NCBI GenBank assembly: GCA_903870055.1
Contig: CAIQBG010000050.1
Span: forward strand, 1 to 64,000
DNA: 64,000 nucleotides
Source: an uncultured Pseudomonadota bacterium
GTDB taxonomy: Bacteria; Pseudomonadota; Gammaproteobacteria; Burkholderiales; Rhodocyclaceae
Reading direction: 5' to 3'
Positions 8,344-17,218 of this stretch are shown in pieces. The notes under the pieces were generated by a model. The model saw nothing but the letters and a program-made list of their open reading frames with translations. It did no database searches and was not told the DNA's origin. The position numbers were made by a program, and so were the translations under genes. Each line of letters begins with the position of its first letter. Within the stretch, counting starts at the first letter, position 1.

Positions 8344-9480
8344 TCAGTAAGTCGAGTGATCATTGGCCTTGATGTAGGCCACGGTGACCTTGCCGCGCAT
8401 CACGCGGTAGGCCCAGCTGGTATAAGCCAGAATGATCGGTGTCATGATCAGCGCGACCCAGAACATAATGCCTAGGGTCTTGGCGCTGGAAACACAGTCC
8501 CACAGGGTTAGGCTACTGGTCGGATCGGAGCTCGATGGCATCACAAACGGGAATAACGATACGCCCGCAGTAAAGATGATGCCGAACTCGGCGATCGAGC
8601 TGGCAATAAAGGCCAGACCCGAACGCTTGGCCAGCGTCAGTAAAATGCTCAGAGCGCCGCCCAGGAAACCCAGTGCCGGAATAACGATCAGCAGTGGGAC
8701 CGCACGGAAGTTATTAAGCCAGGCGCCGGCTTCTACAGCCACTGTCTTGCCCAGTGGGCTAGCGGCTTCGTTAGGATTGACCGGCGATGTAATGACGTAG
8801 CCCTTCATGTGCAGCACCATGTAACCGGCAGCGGCAAAGCCTGCCATCATGGCCAGGCTGGCCCAAGCCGATGCCTTGCGGGCACGCAACTGGATGTCGC
8901 CTTCCGTACGTAGTGCCAGATAGTTAGCACCGTGCGCAATGATCATGGTGAGGCTCACTACACCAGCGATCAGAGCGAACGGGTTGAACAGTTCCCAGAA
9001 GCTACCGGTATAGAAAGACATCATCGTGTCATCAAAGTGGAACGGCACCCCCTGGATCACATTGCCGAAGGCCACGCCAAATACCAGCGAAGGCACAGCC
9101 GAGCCGACAAAGATGCCCCAGTCCCAGGTGTTACGCCAGCGTGGGTCGTTCACCTTAGAGCGGTAATCAAAGCCTACCGGGCGGAAGAACAAGGCCCAGA
9201 GCACAGCTAGCATGGCAAAGTAGAAGCCGGAGAAGGCTGTGGCATACACAAGCGGCCAGGCAGCAAATACAGCACCACCCGCAGTAATGAACCAGACCTG
9301 ATTACCGTCCCAGTGTGGGCCAACGGTATTGATAATCACCCGGCGCTCTTCGTCATTCTTACCGACAAAAGGTAGCAGGGTTCCAACGCCCATGTCATGA
9401 CCGTCCATGATGGCAAAGCCGAGCAGCAGTACGCCGACCAGCAGCCACCAGATGATTTTAAGTGTGGCGTAATCAAACAT
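8344..9480 (-). CDS. cydB: Cytochrome bd ubiquinol oxidase subunit II
   Basis: A 378-residue polytopic membrane protein, the normal length for CydB. The N-terminus with [21 protein letters not shown] and the [18 protein letters not shown] segment are typical. CydB pairs with CydA in the inner membrane to form the high-affinity, copper-free quinol oxidase used at low oxygen. The start codon touches the end of cydA (stop and start share position 9480), indicating translational coupling. The cydX gene follows. Confidence 0.97.
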   Translation of the reverse strand: MFDYATLKIIWWLLVGVLLLGFAIMDGHDMGVGTLLPFVGKNDEERRVIINTVGPHWDGNQVWFITAGGAVFAAWPLVYATAFSGFYFAMLAVLWALFFRPVGFDYRSKVNDPRWRNTWDWGIFVGSAVPSLVFGVAFGNVIQGVPFHFDDTMMSFYTGSFWELFNPFALIAGVVSLTMIIAHGANYLALRTEGDIQLRARKASAWASLAMMAGFAAAGYMVLHMKGYVITSPVNPNEAASPLGKTVAVEAGAWLNNFRAVPLLIVIPALGFLGGALSILLTLAKRSGLAFIASSIAEFGIIFTAGVSLFPFVMPSSSDPTSSLTLWDCVSSAKTLGIMFWVALIMTPIILAYTSWAYRVMRGKVTVAYIKANDHSTY

Positions 9481-11027
9481 TATTTCTCTCCTTCATAACG
9501 ACCAGTACCCAGGCTTGCAGGGCCCAGACGGGCATACTTGAACATGAGGTAGAGCTCGGCGATTAGCAGTGCCGTGTAGAAAATCACAAAGCCGGAGAGC
9601 GAGAAAATCAGGCTGCCGCTCGTCAGCGACGAAGTCGACAGGTGTGTTGGTAGCACGCCGTAAATGGTCCAAGGCTGGCGACCGAATTCGGCTACGAACC
9701 AACCCACTTCACAGGCAATCCACGGCAGCGGAATGCTGTAGAGTGCCCACTTGAGTAGCCAGGGCTTATTAATAAACTGGTTTCTCGCAGCGTAGTAGAA
9801 CGACACCACCATCAGCGCCAAGAACATAAGCCCCAGGCCAACCATGATGCGGAAGGTCCAGAACATCGGGACCACGGATGGAATCGTGCTCGCTGCAGCC
9901 GTCTGAATCATCTCTGGCGTTGCCTGGCTCACATCCTGCGTGTACTTCTTAAGTAATAAGCCGTATCCCAGGTGTTGCTTGTTGTCGTTAAACGTTTTAA
10001 GAACGGCTTCCGACTTGTCACCCTTGCGCATCTTCTCTAGTGCCGTTACAGCCATGGCACCATTCTGAATGCGCGTCACGGCTTCTGCCTTGAGTTCCTT
10101 GATCCCCGGAATTACCTTATCCGTAGAGCGGGTACCAATCAAACCAAGGACGTAAGGCACTTTCACTTCGTACTTTGTGACTTCCTTTTCCGGATCAGGG
10201 ATACCAAATAGGGTCAGACCTGCCGGCGCTGGCTCCGTCTCCCACATGGCTTCCATGGCGGCCATCTTCGACTGTTGCACTTCAGCAGCGGTGTAACCGG
10301 ATTCATCACCCAATACAATCACCGACAGTACCGCAGCCAAACCAAATGAGGCGGCAATACGGAACGAGCGACGCGCAAATTCGATGTTCTTGCCCTTAAG
10401 CAGGTACCAAGCACTAACACCCAACACAAACACGGCACCAGTCACGTAACCTGCGCTGATGGTGTGTACAAACTTATCTTGCGCCACAGGGTTAAAAATG
10501 AGATCCGAGAAACTCGTCATTTCCATGCGCATGGTTACCGGGTTGAACTCGGCACCAATCGGGTTCTGCATCCAGCCGTTGGCAATCAGAATCAGCACAG
10601 CCGACAGGTTAGAGCCAATAGCTGTCAGATAAGTCACCGTAAGGTGACCCACCTTGGATAGACGATCCCACCCAAAGAAGAACAGACCAACCATCGTCGA
10701 TTCCAAAAAGAAGGCCAGCAGACCTTCAATGGCCAGCGGTGCACCAAAGATATCGCCCACGTAATGTGAGTAGTAAGCCCAGTTCGTTCCGAACTGGAAT
10801 TCCATGGTCAACCCGGTGGTCACACCCAGCGCAAAGTTAATGCCAAAGAGCTTGCCCCAGAAGCGGGTCATGTCTTTGTAGATCACCTTGCCGGTCATCA
10901 CGTAAACAGTTTCCATAATCGCCAGGATGAACGACATCCCCAACGTTAATGGGACGAATAAAAAGTGGTAAAAGGCCGTTATCGCAAACTGCAATCGCGA
11001 TAGGTCGACCAGGTTTTCGGTAATCAT
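9480..11027 (-). CDS. cydA: Cytochrome bd ubiquinol oxidase subunit I
   Basis: A 515-residue subunit I carrying the haem ligands: His21 (b595/d side, E. coli His19), His188 and Met395 in FRIMVG (b558). The periplasmic Q-loop after residue 240 is long, so this is an L-type enzyme as in E. coli rather than the short-loop CIO type. It oxidises ubiquinol and reduces O2 to water without pumping protons and without copper. The start codon overlaps the cydP stop by four bases (ATGA), so the two genes are translationally coupled. Confidence 0.97.
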   Translation of the reverse strand: MITENLVDLSRLQFAITAFYHFLFVPLTLGMSFILAIMETVYVMTGKVIYKDMTRFWGKLFGINFALGVTTGLTMEFQFGTNWAYYSHYVGDIFGAPLAIEGLLAFFLESTMVGLFFFGWDRLSKVGHLTVTYLTAIGSNLSAVLILIANGWMQNPIGAEFNPVTMRMEMTSFSDLIFNPVAQDKFVHTISAGYVTGAVFVLGVSAWYLLKGKNIEFARRSFRIAASFGLAAVLSVIVLGDESGYTAAEVQQSKMAAMEAMWETEPAPAGLTLFGIPDPEKEVTKYEVKVPYVLGLIGTRSTDKVIPGIKELKAEAVTRIQNGAMAVTALEKMRKGDKSEAVLKTFNDNKQHLGYGLLLKKYTQDVSQATPEMIQTAAASTIPSVVPMFWTFRIMVGLGLMFLALMVVSFYYAARNQFINKPWLLKWALYSIPLPWIACEVGWFVAEFGRQPWTIYGVLPTHLSTSSLTSGSLIFSLSGFVIFYTALLIAELYLMFKYARLGPASLGTGRYEGEK

Positions 11028-11305
11028 TCCGACTCCTTAGATGTTGTTTGTTTCTTTGTCAGAGGCGGGCTATTGCCCGCCACCGGCGCATTGCTGAATA
11101 CATTGGCAATCTCACCCGCCACTACCGCCTTGGGTACCGGGTCGCTAAAAAACGCCACCTTGATGCCGATTACTAAGGCCAGCTTGATCATCAAAGCCAG
11201 GAATATTTCCCAACCAAGTGACAAGCCGCCCCATAACGCCAGACGGCGCCATGGAGACTTGGCTTTAGTGGTTTCAGATGAGGGCGACATTAACGCCTGG
11301 CTCAT
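11024..11305 (-). CDS. cydP: Cytochrome bd accessory small protein CydP
   Basis: A 93-residue protein with one central membrane helix (about residues 31-53, in WEIFLALMIKLALVIGIKV) followed by FFSDPVPK. This matches the cytochrome oxidase putative small subunit CydP found before cydA in many beta- and gammaproteobacteria. Its exact role in the bd complex is not established. The ATG overlaps the stop of the upstream HTH gene (ATGA) and its own stop overlaps the cydA start, so three genes are chained by four-base overlaps. Confidence 0.88.
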   Translation of the reverse strand: MSQALMSPSSETTKAKSPWRRLALWGGLSLGWEIFLALMIKLALVIGIKVAFFSDPVPKAVVAGEIANVFSNAPVAGNSPPLTKKQTTSKESE

Positions 11306-11580
11306 GCCGCTAATTGATCATTAGCTGCGTACTGCGGCGTAGAAAGGCCCAATGCCGACAATGCTTCAGCGAGATCATGGTCGCTTAGCTTTTGATGTGT
11401 ACGCAACCACACCAACATGGCCACCGGTACGGAAGGTGTTACGTCCTTCTCGAACCGGGAGCCCAGTGGCTGCGACACACCAAACATAGACCAGAAGTCA
11501 CGTTGATTGCGCCCTAGTTCTTTACGCATGGATTTGAGCTCTTCCGAGCTCAGGTGCGATTGACGACTTGTACGTGCCAT
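11302..11580 (-). CDS. Small helix-turn-helix (XRE-like) protein in the cyd operon
   Basis: A 92-residue protein. The start at 11580 (MARTSRQSHLSSEELKSMR) has a perfect AAGGAG RBS; longer upstream frames run into the receptor gene. Residues about 14-75 form an XRE-type HTH: ELKSMRKELGRNQRDFWSMF looks like helices 1-2, with VSQPLGSRFE as the recognition helix. It lacks an obvious ligand-binding domain. It begins 10 bases after the copper-receptor stop and overlaps cydP. Position in the operon suggests it regulates cyd genes or the receptor, but this is inference. Confidence 0.82.
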   Translation of the reverse strand: MARTSRQSHLSSEELKSMRKELGRNQRDFWSMFGVSQPLGSRFEKDVTPSVPVAMLVWLRTHQKLSDHDLAEALSALGLSTPQYAANDQLAA

Positions 11581-11590
11581 AACGCGCTCC

Positions 11591-13864
11591 TTAGAACTTG
11601 TAATTAAGCGCGGTGTAGTACGAAATGCCCATGCCAGGAACAGGTGTGCCATATGGCACGCTGTTGATGCCCATCGTTGCTCCTTGGCCTAGATAGGCGC
11701 CGCCTAACGGCTGGTAGTACAAGGTGTTGAACACGTTATTAATTCCGGCATCGACACGTGCCTTTGACCAAGAGTAGCTGGCTTTCAGGTTGGTGAGGAA
11801 GTAACCCGGTGTCGGAATTTCATTACGCTCGACAGACAGGAAGTTATTCTTGTTGGCCACAGCAACAAGCTGAATCTGGTTATCCCAGCCGCCGTACTGA
11901 TGGGTGAAGTTCAACTTACCGTTAACCGGCATCACGTTGTACAAGCCGTAACCTGTAACCAGGTTCTTACCGTATGTCCAGTTGAACAAACCCTGTGCGC
12001 TAAAACGACCGAAGTCGGTTTTTGCCAGTGGCATTTGACCATCAAGATCCACGCCGGCCAGATTAGCGTTCTGGTTAACGTATTGCAGCACATTGAACTG
12101 TCCACCCTTAAGCGATGTTGCAGGCGAGCCGGTTGATGGGCAAACACTCGTCTTGGCCATGCCACAATTCGAGCTCCACTGAACGGCATCGATGTAATTA
12201 TTTACATACGAATAGAACGGCGAAGCCTTGACCATATAGTCTCGCTCAGCGGTATGCAGATCCCATGCTGCTGAAGCGGTATAGGCTGTTTCGGCCTGCA
12301 GGTTTGGATTACCAAAGTAGCCGTTGCCATCGCCAACAAAGTTGTTCATGACGGCATTCATGGATGATGTAGACCATGAGTAAAGCTCATACAGATTCGG
12401 TGCGCGAACCTGACGTGCCAAACCTAATTCCATGTCCTGCTGATCGCTGTGCTTATAAGCCGTTGTCAGCGTTACATCAACATCGTTAAAGTTTTTACTA
12501 CGGTTATTGTTATTGAATGCATTGGCGTCCGTTGTTTCGTTCGCCATATTGCTATTCATGTAGCCGTTAACCGTACCCGTTGATGAATTAACTAGTGAGT
12601 AGCGAACACCCAGAAGCGACTTCAGTTTCGGGTCAAACTGTTGTTCCCATTCACCGAATACGGAAGAAATCTGTTGCAAACCGCCGTTCACATTTCTGAA
12701 TGTATTGGGCGCCATCATCATCGAGTTGGCGACTGGTGGCCACCAATCGTTCAGGTAATAACGCTGCCATTCGGCGCCTGTACGCAACAAGGCTGTTTCA
12801 GAAATATTGATGTCGCCCTTGACCTTAACGCCGGACGTATTGCTGTTCGTATTCATCGGCATACCAGCTGATGCACCGGTCATCCCGTAGTAATACTGTT
12901 TATCCGGGCCAAAGTTCATCGTATGATTCAGCTGCTCGTAATATGCCTGCGCTTCAAGCTTGCCCCAATCGTAGCCACCCCAGTATTGCAGGTTGTAACG
13001 GTTCTGCTGGTTACCTGTTAAGTCCATCCGCTGATTCGGATAGTTCTCATAGGGAATGTCCTGCCAGCTGTATTTCAGCTGCACGGCGTGTTTATCAGCT
13101 TTTAGCGCCAGTGCCACCGCCTGGTTGGTCGACTCATACGACGTTGAGCCCACCATATTGGGTGGCAATACGGTGGTAGACCTTGGGCCGCCCCCAGTAG
13201 TACCCGTTGTCGATTGTGGCTGATGGAAATTACCACCGGCGGTGTAGTTATTCGCAGACGATGTTGAACCGGTGTAGTTAACGCTCAACCAATCTGTTGC
13301 GGCTGTTATGTTGAGGTTGGCACCAATATTGTTGGCGTTGGTACTGTAGAAGCCACCGACGTTACCCGTAATGAGGTTTTCGCCTTCGGCAGCAAAAGTT
13401 GGCTGGCCGGAACTGGCAACAATGGCGCCACCAATACTGTTAAGGCCAACGCTGACCGGCTTCAGGCTCTTAAATACCGTGAGGCTTTTTACACTGGATG
13501 GATCAATGTACGACAGTGGCGTATTCATGTGGTTCGGACAGGCCGGAACGGCATCAACGCCATCCACCAACACATTGATGCGCTGGTCAGCTAAACCACG
13601 AATCACCGGGATACTGGATACGGCACCACCTACCTGAAAGGCAACGCCAGAGACATTGGTCATTAGTGTGGCGGTATCAACGTTGGCTGCTTTTTCAATG
13701 GCCAACTCTTTACCCTTCACGACGGCATCGGCATCGTAACGGGTAGCGGTTACATCAACGTTAACCGGCTCGGTGGTTGATTCCTGTGCCCAGGCGGGTA
13801 CAGCGGCAAAAGCAAAACTAAGGGCAAGCGTCAAAGGCTTGCGAGCAAAATTACGAGACTTCAT
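11591..13864 (-). CDS. TonB-dependent copper receptor (OprC/NosA family)
   Basis: A 757-residue outer-membrane receptor. ATG 13864 is chosen because TTGGAG lies 5-10 bases upstream and a clean signal peptide (cleavage after AWAQ) follows. The plug contains PVIRGLADQRINVLVDGV and the CPNHMN motif (residues 109-114), which is characteristic of the TonB-copper receptor family; the barrel ends in Phe. These proteins import copper across the outer membrane using TonB-ExbBD energy. It follows a DUF2946 gene, the usual partner, and is followed by the HTH-cyd genes after only 10 bases. Co-transcription with a copper-free oxidase is notable. Confidence 0.93.
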   Translation of the reverse strand: MKSRNFARKPLTLALSFAFAAVPAWAQESTTEPVNVDVTATRYDADAVVKGKELAIEKAANVDTATLMTNVSGVAFQVGGAVSSIPVIRGLADQRINVLVDGVDAVPACPNHMNTPLSYIDPSSVKSLTVFKSLKPVSVGLNSIGGAIVASSGQPTFAAEGENLITGNVGGFYSTNANNIGANLNITAATDWLSVNYTGSTSSANNYTAGGNFHQPQSTTGTTGGGPRSTTVLPPNMVGSTSYESTNQAVALALKADKHAVQLKYSWQDIPYENYPNQRMDLTGNQQNRYNLQYWGGYDWGKLEAQAYYEQLNHTMNFGPDKQYYYGMTGASAGMPMNTNSNTSGVKVKGDINISETALLRTGAEWQRYYLNDWWPPVANSMMMAPNTFRNVNGGLQQISSVFGEWEQQFDPKLKSLLGVRYSLVNSSTGTVNGYMNSNMANETTDANAFNNNNRSKNFNDVDVTLTTAYKHSDQQDMELGLARQVRAPNLYELYSWSTSSMNAVMNNFVGDGNGYFGNPNLQAETAYTASAAWDLHTAERDYMVKASPFYSYVNNYIDAVQWSSNCGMAKTSVCPSTGSPATSLKGGQFNVLQYVNQNANLAGVDLDGQMPLAKTDFGRFSAQGLFNWTYGKNLVTGYGLYNVMPVNGKLNFTHQYGGWDNQIQLVAVANKNNFLSVERNEIPTPGYFLTNLKASYSWSKARVDAGINNVFNTLYYQPLGGAYLGQGATMGINSVPYGTPVPGMGISYYTALNYKF

Positions 13865-13925
13865 TGCAAACTCCAATCGAATTCATGCAACGTCTGCGGG
13901 GATCAGCCACGCACGGTGCACGCTT

Positions 13926-13943
13926 ACCGGCTACGAAGCCGGT
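13926..13943 (-). repeat. Hairpin between DUF2946 gene and copper receptor gene
   Basis: ACCGGCT and AGCCGGT (7 bp) flank a four-base loop (ACGA) in the 91-base gap before the receptor start. There is no T-run, so it is more likely an RNA-stability or translation-control hairpin than a terminator. Confidence 0.5.
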
Positions 13944-13955
13944 GCTTTATTCAGA

Positions 13956-14360
13956 TCAGGTGTTTGCAGGGGGCCCGGTCGCCGGTTCAGACCAGGCTCG
14001 GGTGAGGTATACGGCCGTGAAGGCCAGTTGACCGACTTCAGCACCAGCACTCTGGTGCACTTTGAAGTCAAAATTCATTGGGGGCGCAATGCCGCCCTGG
14101 CTCATCAGACACAACGGGCAGTGCCCATCTGTTTTAGCCTGGGTATCTGTATCGGTATCGAGATCACCCGCCACCCAAACCTGGCTGCTGCCTTGCATGG
14201 TACAGATGCTTTGCCAGCCGCCCTCGCCAGCGGCAGCTTTGGCTTGTGCAACCGGCATGAACCCAAGCATAGCCTGCCAGCAGATCACCAACGCCAACAG
14301 CCAGCGGCTCATGCGCTGGCGTGCAATCTTCGGCAGAGATGTCCGGAAGTGGGCTTTCAT
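13956..14360 (-). CDS. DUF2946 family protein
   Basis: A 134-residue protein with a hydrophobic N-terminal segment (about residues 19-36, ending AQA) and the HCPLCLMSQG motif near residue 82. This is the mark of DUF2946, a family often encoded next to TonB-dependent copper receptors and thought to be periplasmic or membrane-anchored; its function is unknown. The CxxC pair could bind Cu or Zn. An alternative start at 14312 (MSRWLLALV) would give a more compact signal sequence; neither start has a clear RBS. It is the first gene after the FNR-type promoter and precedes the copper receptor by 91 bases. Confidence 0.78.
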   Translation of the reverse strand: MKAHFRTSLPKIARQRMSRWLLALVICWQAMLGFMPVAQAKAAAGEGGWQSICTMQGSSQVWVAGDLDTDTDTQAKTDGHCPLCLMSQGGIAPPMNFDFKVHQSAGAEVGQLAFTAVYLTRAWSEPATGPPANT

Positions 14361-14377
14361 ATAGGGTACCGGCGCGT

Positions 14378-14437
14378 ATTATCTACGAATAACCCATTGA
14401 TCGCCAAACAGATTCACCAGAATTTGATCTACATCAA
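14378..14437 (-). promoter_or_regulatory. FNR/ANR-type site with promoter for the DUF2946-copper receptor-cyd operon
   Basis: 14424-14437 reads TTGATCTACATCAA, a perfect match to the FNR/ANR consensus TTGAT-N4-ATCAA. On the minus strand a -10 GATAAT (14378-14383) and a -35 TGGCGA (14401-14406) lie 17 bases apart, giving a start near 14371. The FNR centre (14430.5) then sits about 60 bases upstream, matching a class I (-61.5) activator position. It points away from the lipoprotein gene ending at 14443, so its target is the operon running from 14360 to cydX at 8222. Confidence 0.82.
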
Positions 14438-14442
14438 ATTAT

Positions 14443-14919
14443 TCAGTAGCCCCAAGGCCCATAACCGTAGGGCCCATAACCGGGGCCGGACATTGAGTTC
14501 AGCTGGATGGCATCTGCCACATTATTAATTGCCTGTGCTTGCGCTTGCTGAGCCAGCACGTTTTCTCGCTCATTCGCCACTTTTAGATCTTTATCTAGAC
14601 CCGGCGCATTAGATGGACGTGAAATGTTGACCGTATAGTCTGAATCGAACCCGTTACACAAAGGTGTGCTCTCCGGAGAGGATGCTTCAGCACCGCTTGC
14701 CCATTGTGCCGAGAAACCCGGTGCTAGATAGCAGCCATTTGCTGCCTGCGGGAAACCCTTTGCCGAGTCCTTGCTTAATTCAATTACCAGCGGCGCCTGA
14801 CCCAATGCCTGTTTATTGCTGGTGATTAGTGCGCCTTGCGGTATCGAATTCACTGTCAAAGAACCGGCACAACCAACCAGCAACCAAGAAATCAGAATAA
14901 TTGAAGAACCTATTTTCAT
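14443..14919 (-). CDS. Putative lipoprotein with PEGA-like domain
   Basis: A 158-residue lipoprotein: signal sequence MKIGSSIILISWLLVGC with the lipobox LVGC and Cys17 as lipidation site. The residues after it, SLTVNSIPQGALITSNKQAL, read like a PEGA-type beta repeat. The middle is Ser/Pro-rich with two Cys. The end is an Ala/Gln-rich helix followed by a Gly-Tyr-Pro tail (GPYGYGPWGY). Function unknown; an outer-membrane or periplasmic anchor role is likely. The gene ends 6 bases from the FNR site and runs divergently from feoA. Confidence 0.8.
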   Translation of the reverse strand: MKIGSSIILISWLLVGCAGSLTVNSIPQGALITSNKQALGQAPLVIELSKDSAKGFPQAANGCYLAPGFSAQWASGAEASSPESTPLCNGFDSDYTVNISRPSNAPGLDKDLKVANERENVLAQQAQAQAINNVADAIQLNSMSGPGYGPYGYGPWGY

Positions 14920-15038
14920 ATCTCACTCCATCCTCTAAACGAAACAGATTCTACTCGTAACACAACTGCAACCCCCTATTGGTTGAGCCTTTGCGACTTC
15001 ACATTTATGTAAGGTAGCCGTACAATCCGACGATACTT

Positions 15039-15057
15039 GATACTTATTCTCAATTAA
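15039..15057 (+). promoter_or_regulatory. Putative Fur box before feoAB
   Basis: GATACTTATTCTCAATTAA shares 11 of 19 positions with the Fur consensus GATAATGATAATCATTATC and contains the TATTCTCAAT core seen at the other iron genes in this window. It ends right at the feoA start codon, so Fur binding would block the start region directly. Confidence 0.6.
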
Positions 15058-15297
15058 ATGACCTTGGATCAAGCACGCATCGGACAAAAACTGATCGTGC
15101 GCGAAGTACTCGCTAACCCGTGCCAGCCCGACTGGCACGGGTGGCTTACGGATATCGGTTTTGTTCCGGGTGAACCGGTAGAGCTCTTACATACCGGGGT
15201 AATGGGTAAAGATCCTTTGCTATTTCGCATCGGCCACTCCAAATTTGCTTTGCGCCGTGCTGAAGCCGCCTGCATCGAAGTTGATCTCTACGCATGA
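15058..15297 (+). CDS. feoA: Ferrous iron transport protein A
   Basis: A 79-residue SH3-like protein of the FeoA family, typical in length. It has the WLTDIGFVPGEPVELLHTG segment and the hydrophobic C-terminal FALRRAEAACIEV strand. FeoA is a small cytosolic protein needed for FeoB-mediated Fe2+ uptake. No Shine-Dalgarno is visible and a TATTCT -10-like element (15045-15050) lies 8 bases before the ATG, so the mRNA may be leaderless. Its stop overlaps the feoB start (ATGA). Confidence 0.93.
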   Translation: MTLDQARIGQKLIVREVLANPCQPDWHGWLTDIGFVPGEPVELLHTGVMGKDPLLFRIGHSKFALRRAEAACIEVDLYA

Positions 15298-17192
15298 GTA
15301 CGCCGGATAAAAAGATCGATCTGTTTCTAGGGCCGCCACTTGTTGCGCTGGTGGGCAACCCCAACTGCGGCAAAACGGCCTTGTTCAATAGGCTCACGGG
15401 TAGCCGCCAGAAGGTGGCCAACTATGCAGGCGTAACCGTAGAACGCAAAGAAGGCCGCCTGCAAACACCTGCGGGCAAACAGATACGGGTGCTCGATCTG
15501 CCGGGAACCTATGGACTTACCCCCCGCTCACCCGATGAACAGGTGACGACTGAGGTGCTGCACGGGACCGCAGCAGGCGAGAAGCGTCCGGATCTCGTGA
15601 TTTGCGTACTCGATGCAACGAACCTGCGACGCGGTCTGCGTTTAGCCATCAATATCCGCGAAATCGGTCTGCCTGTCGTAGTGGCGCTGAATATGGCGGA
15701 CATCGCGCACAAACGCGGCATACCTATCGATGTCGATCGCTTGGCTGCGTTACTCAATGTACCGGTGATTGCCACGGTAGCTATTGATGGCAAGGGCATG
15801 GACGCGCTGCTTGAGTCACTGGACACCCCTGAATACTGGCATCACCCCCTACCGCTCGGCCTGAGCCTGGGTAACGCAACCCAAACGAACGAACCGGGTG
15901 CTATCAGTGACCAGATGCTGGTGCAGGAGATCCTTGATGAGCTGGGTATCGACAATGCATACCCGCACCCGCTTACCGACCGGATTGATGCCGTAGTACT
16001 GCATCCTGTTGCCGGCCCGCTGCTGCTGACCGTGATTCTGTTCATGATTTTTCAGGCAGTATTTGTAGGTGCCGAGTGGCCAACGTCCATGATTGAAGCC
16101 GGAATCGGCGGTATTGCCGGTGGCATCCAGCAGATCATCCCTAGTGGCTGGTTACAGAGCCTGCTTGTGGATGGGCTACTGGCCGGCATAGGTGGCGTAC
16201 TGGCATTTCTGCCGCAGATTCTGATTCTGTATTTTTTCATTCTAATTCTGGAAGAATCGGGCTATATGCCGCGCGCCGCATTCCTGCTCGACCGGATGAT
16301 GGGTCGCGCCGGGCTATCGGGACGTTCATTCATTCCACTGCTGTCGAGTTTTGCCTGCGCTGTGCCGGGCATTATGGCGACGCGCAGCATTTCAAATACC
16401 CGCGACCGGATCATCACGATTCTAATTGCGCCACTGATGACCTGCTCGGCGCGCTTGCCTGTTTACGCCCTACTCATTGCTGCTTTTATTCCCGCTAGAA
16501 GCATTATGGGGTTTATGAACCTGCAGGGGCTCGTGCTTTTCGGGTTGTATCTGATCGGCATCGCCATGGCCTTTGTCATTGCCTGGTTACTTAAGCACCT
16601 GACCGCACATCGGCAGACCCGTACGTTGATGATGGAGCTGCCTGCCTACCACTTACCCCGTGTCCAGAGTCTGGCACTGGGCCTGTGGCAGCGTGTAGAG
16701 ATTTTTGTGCGCCGGGTTGGCACCATCATCCTGATGCTGACGGTGGCACTCTGGGTGCTCTCGAGTTTTCCAACGGCACCGATGGATGCCACTGAACCGG
16801 CGATCCGTTACAGCCTGGCGGGGCACCTAGGTGAGAGGCTTGCACTGGTGTTCGCACCAATCGGCTTTAATTGGCAAATCAGCATTGCGCTCATCCCCGG
16901 TATGGCCGCCCGCGAAATGATGGTGGGCGCACTCTCTACGGTGTACGCACTCTCCTCGGATACGGAAGGTGCACAGCTTCTTGTGCCAATCATTGCCAAA
17001 GAATGGAGCACCGCCACCGGTATGTCTTTACTAGCCTGGTTTATTTTTGCGCCACAGTGCATTTCTACATTGGCAGCTGCTCGACGGGAAACAGGCGGCT
17101 GGGGCGTACCGGCCGTGATGCTGGTTTATCTGTTTGCGCTGGCCTATCTGGCCTCCTGGATCGCTTACCAAATCGGCCTATACTTGTTCTAA
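15294..17192 (+). CDS. feoB: Ferrous iron transporter FeoB
   Basis: A 632-residue Fe2+ transporter. The N-terminal G domain has G1 GNPNCGKT (residues 21-28), G3 DLPG (68-71) and G4 NMAD; the C-terminal part holds two Gate domains with many membrane helices, including the motif CAVPGIMATR. It is shorter than E. coli FeoB (773), as in many FeoB proteins without the C-terminal extension, and no feoC follows. FeoB imports Fe2+ across the inner membrane under low-oxygen or acidic conditions. It is translationally coupled to feoA and followed 26 bases later by the bacterioferritin pair. Confidence 0.96.
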   Translation: MSTPDKKIDLFLGPPLVALVGNPNCGKTALFNRLTGSRQKVANYAGVTVERKEGRLQTPAGKQIRVLDLPGTYGLTPRSPDEQVTTEVLHGTAAGEKRPDLVICVLDATNLRRGLRLAINIREIGLPVVVALNMADIAHKRGIPIDVDRLAALLNVPVIATVAIDGKGMDALLESLDTPEYWHHPLPLGLSLGNATQTNEPGAISDQMLVQEILDELGIDNAYPHPLTDRIDAVVLHPVAGPLLLTVILFMIFQAVFVGAEWPTSMIEAGIGGIAGGIQQIIPSGWLQSLLVDGLLAGIGGVLAFLPQILILYFFILILEESGYMPRAAFLLDRMMGRAGLSGRSFIPLLSSFACAVPGIMATRSISNTRDRIITILIAPLMTCSARLPVYALLIAAFIPARSIMGFMNLQGLVLFGLYLIGIAMAFVIAWLLKHLTAHRQTRTLMMELPAYHLPRVQSLALGLWQRVEIFVRRVGTIILMLTVALWVLSSFPTAPMDATEPAIRYSLAGHLGERLALVFAPIGFNWQISIALIPGMAAREMMVGALSTVYALSSDTEGAQLLVPIIAKEWSTATGMSLLAWFIFAPQCISTLAAARRETGGWGVPAVMLVYLFALAYLASWIAYQIGLYLF

Positions 17193-17218
17193 GTTTTGTT
17201 TTCCCGAAAGGAAATACC

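Noticed and set aside
13773-14528. 251-codon plus-strand frame over the copper receptor start and DUF2946 gene
   Set aside because: It crosses the FNR site and both real genes; the translated sequence is low in structure and without homology I can see.
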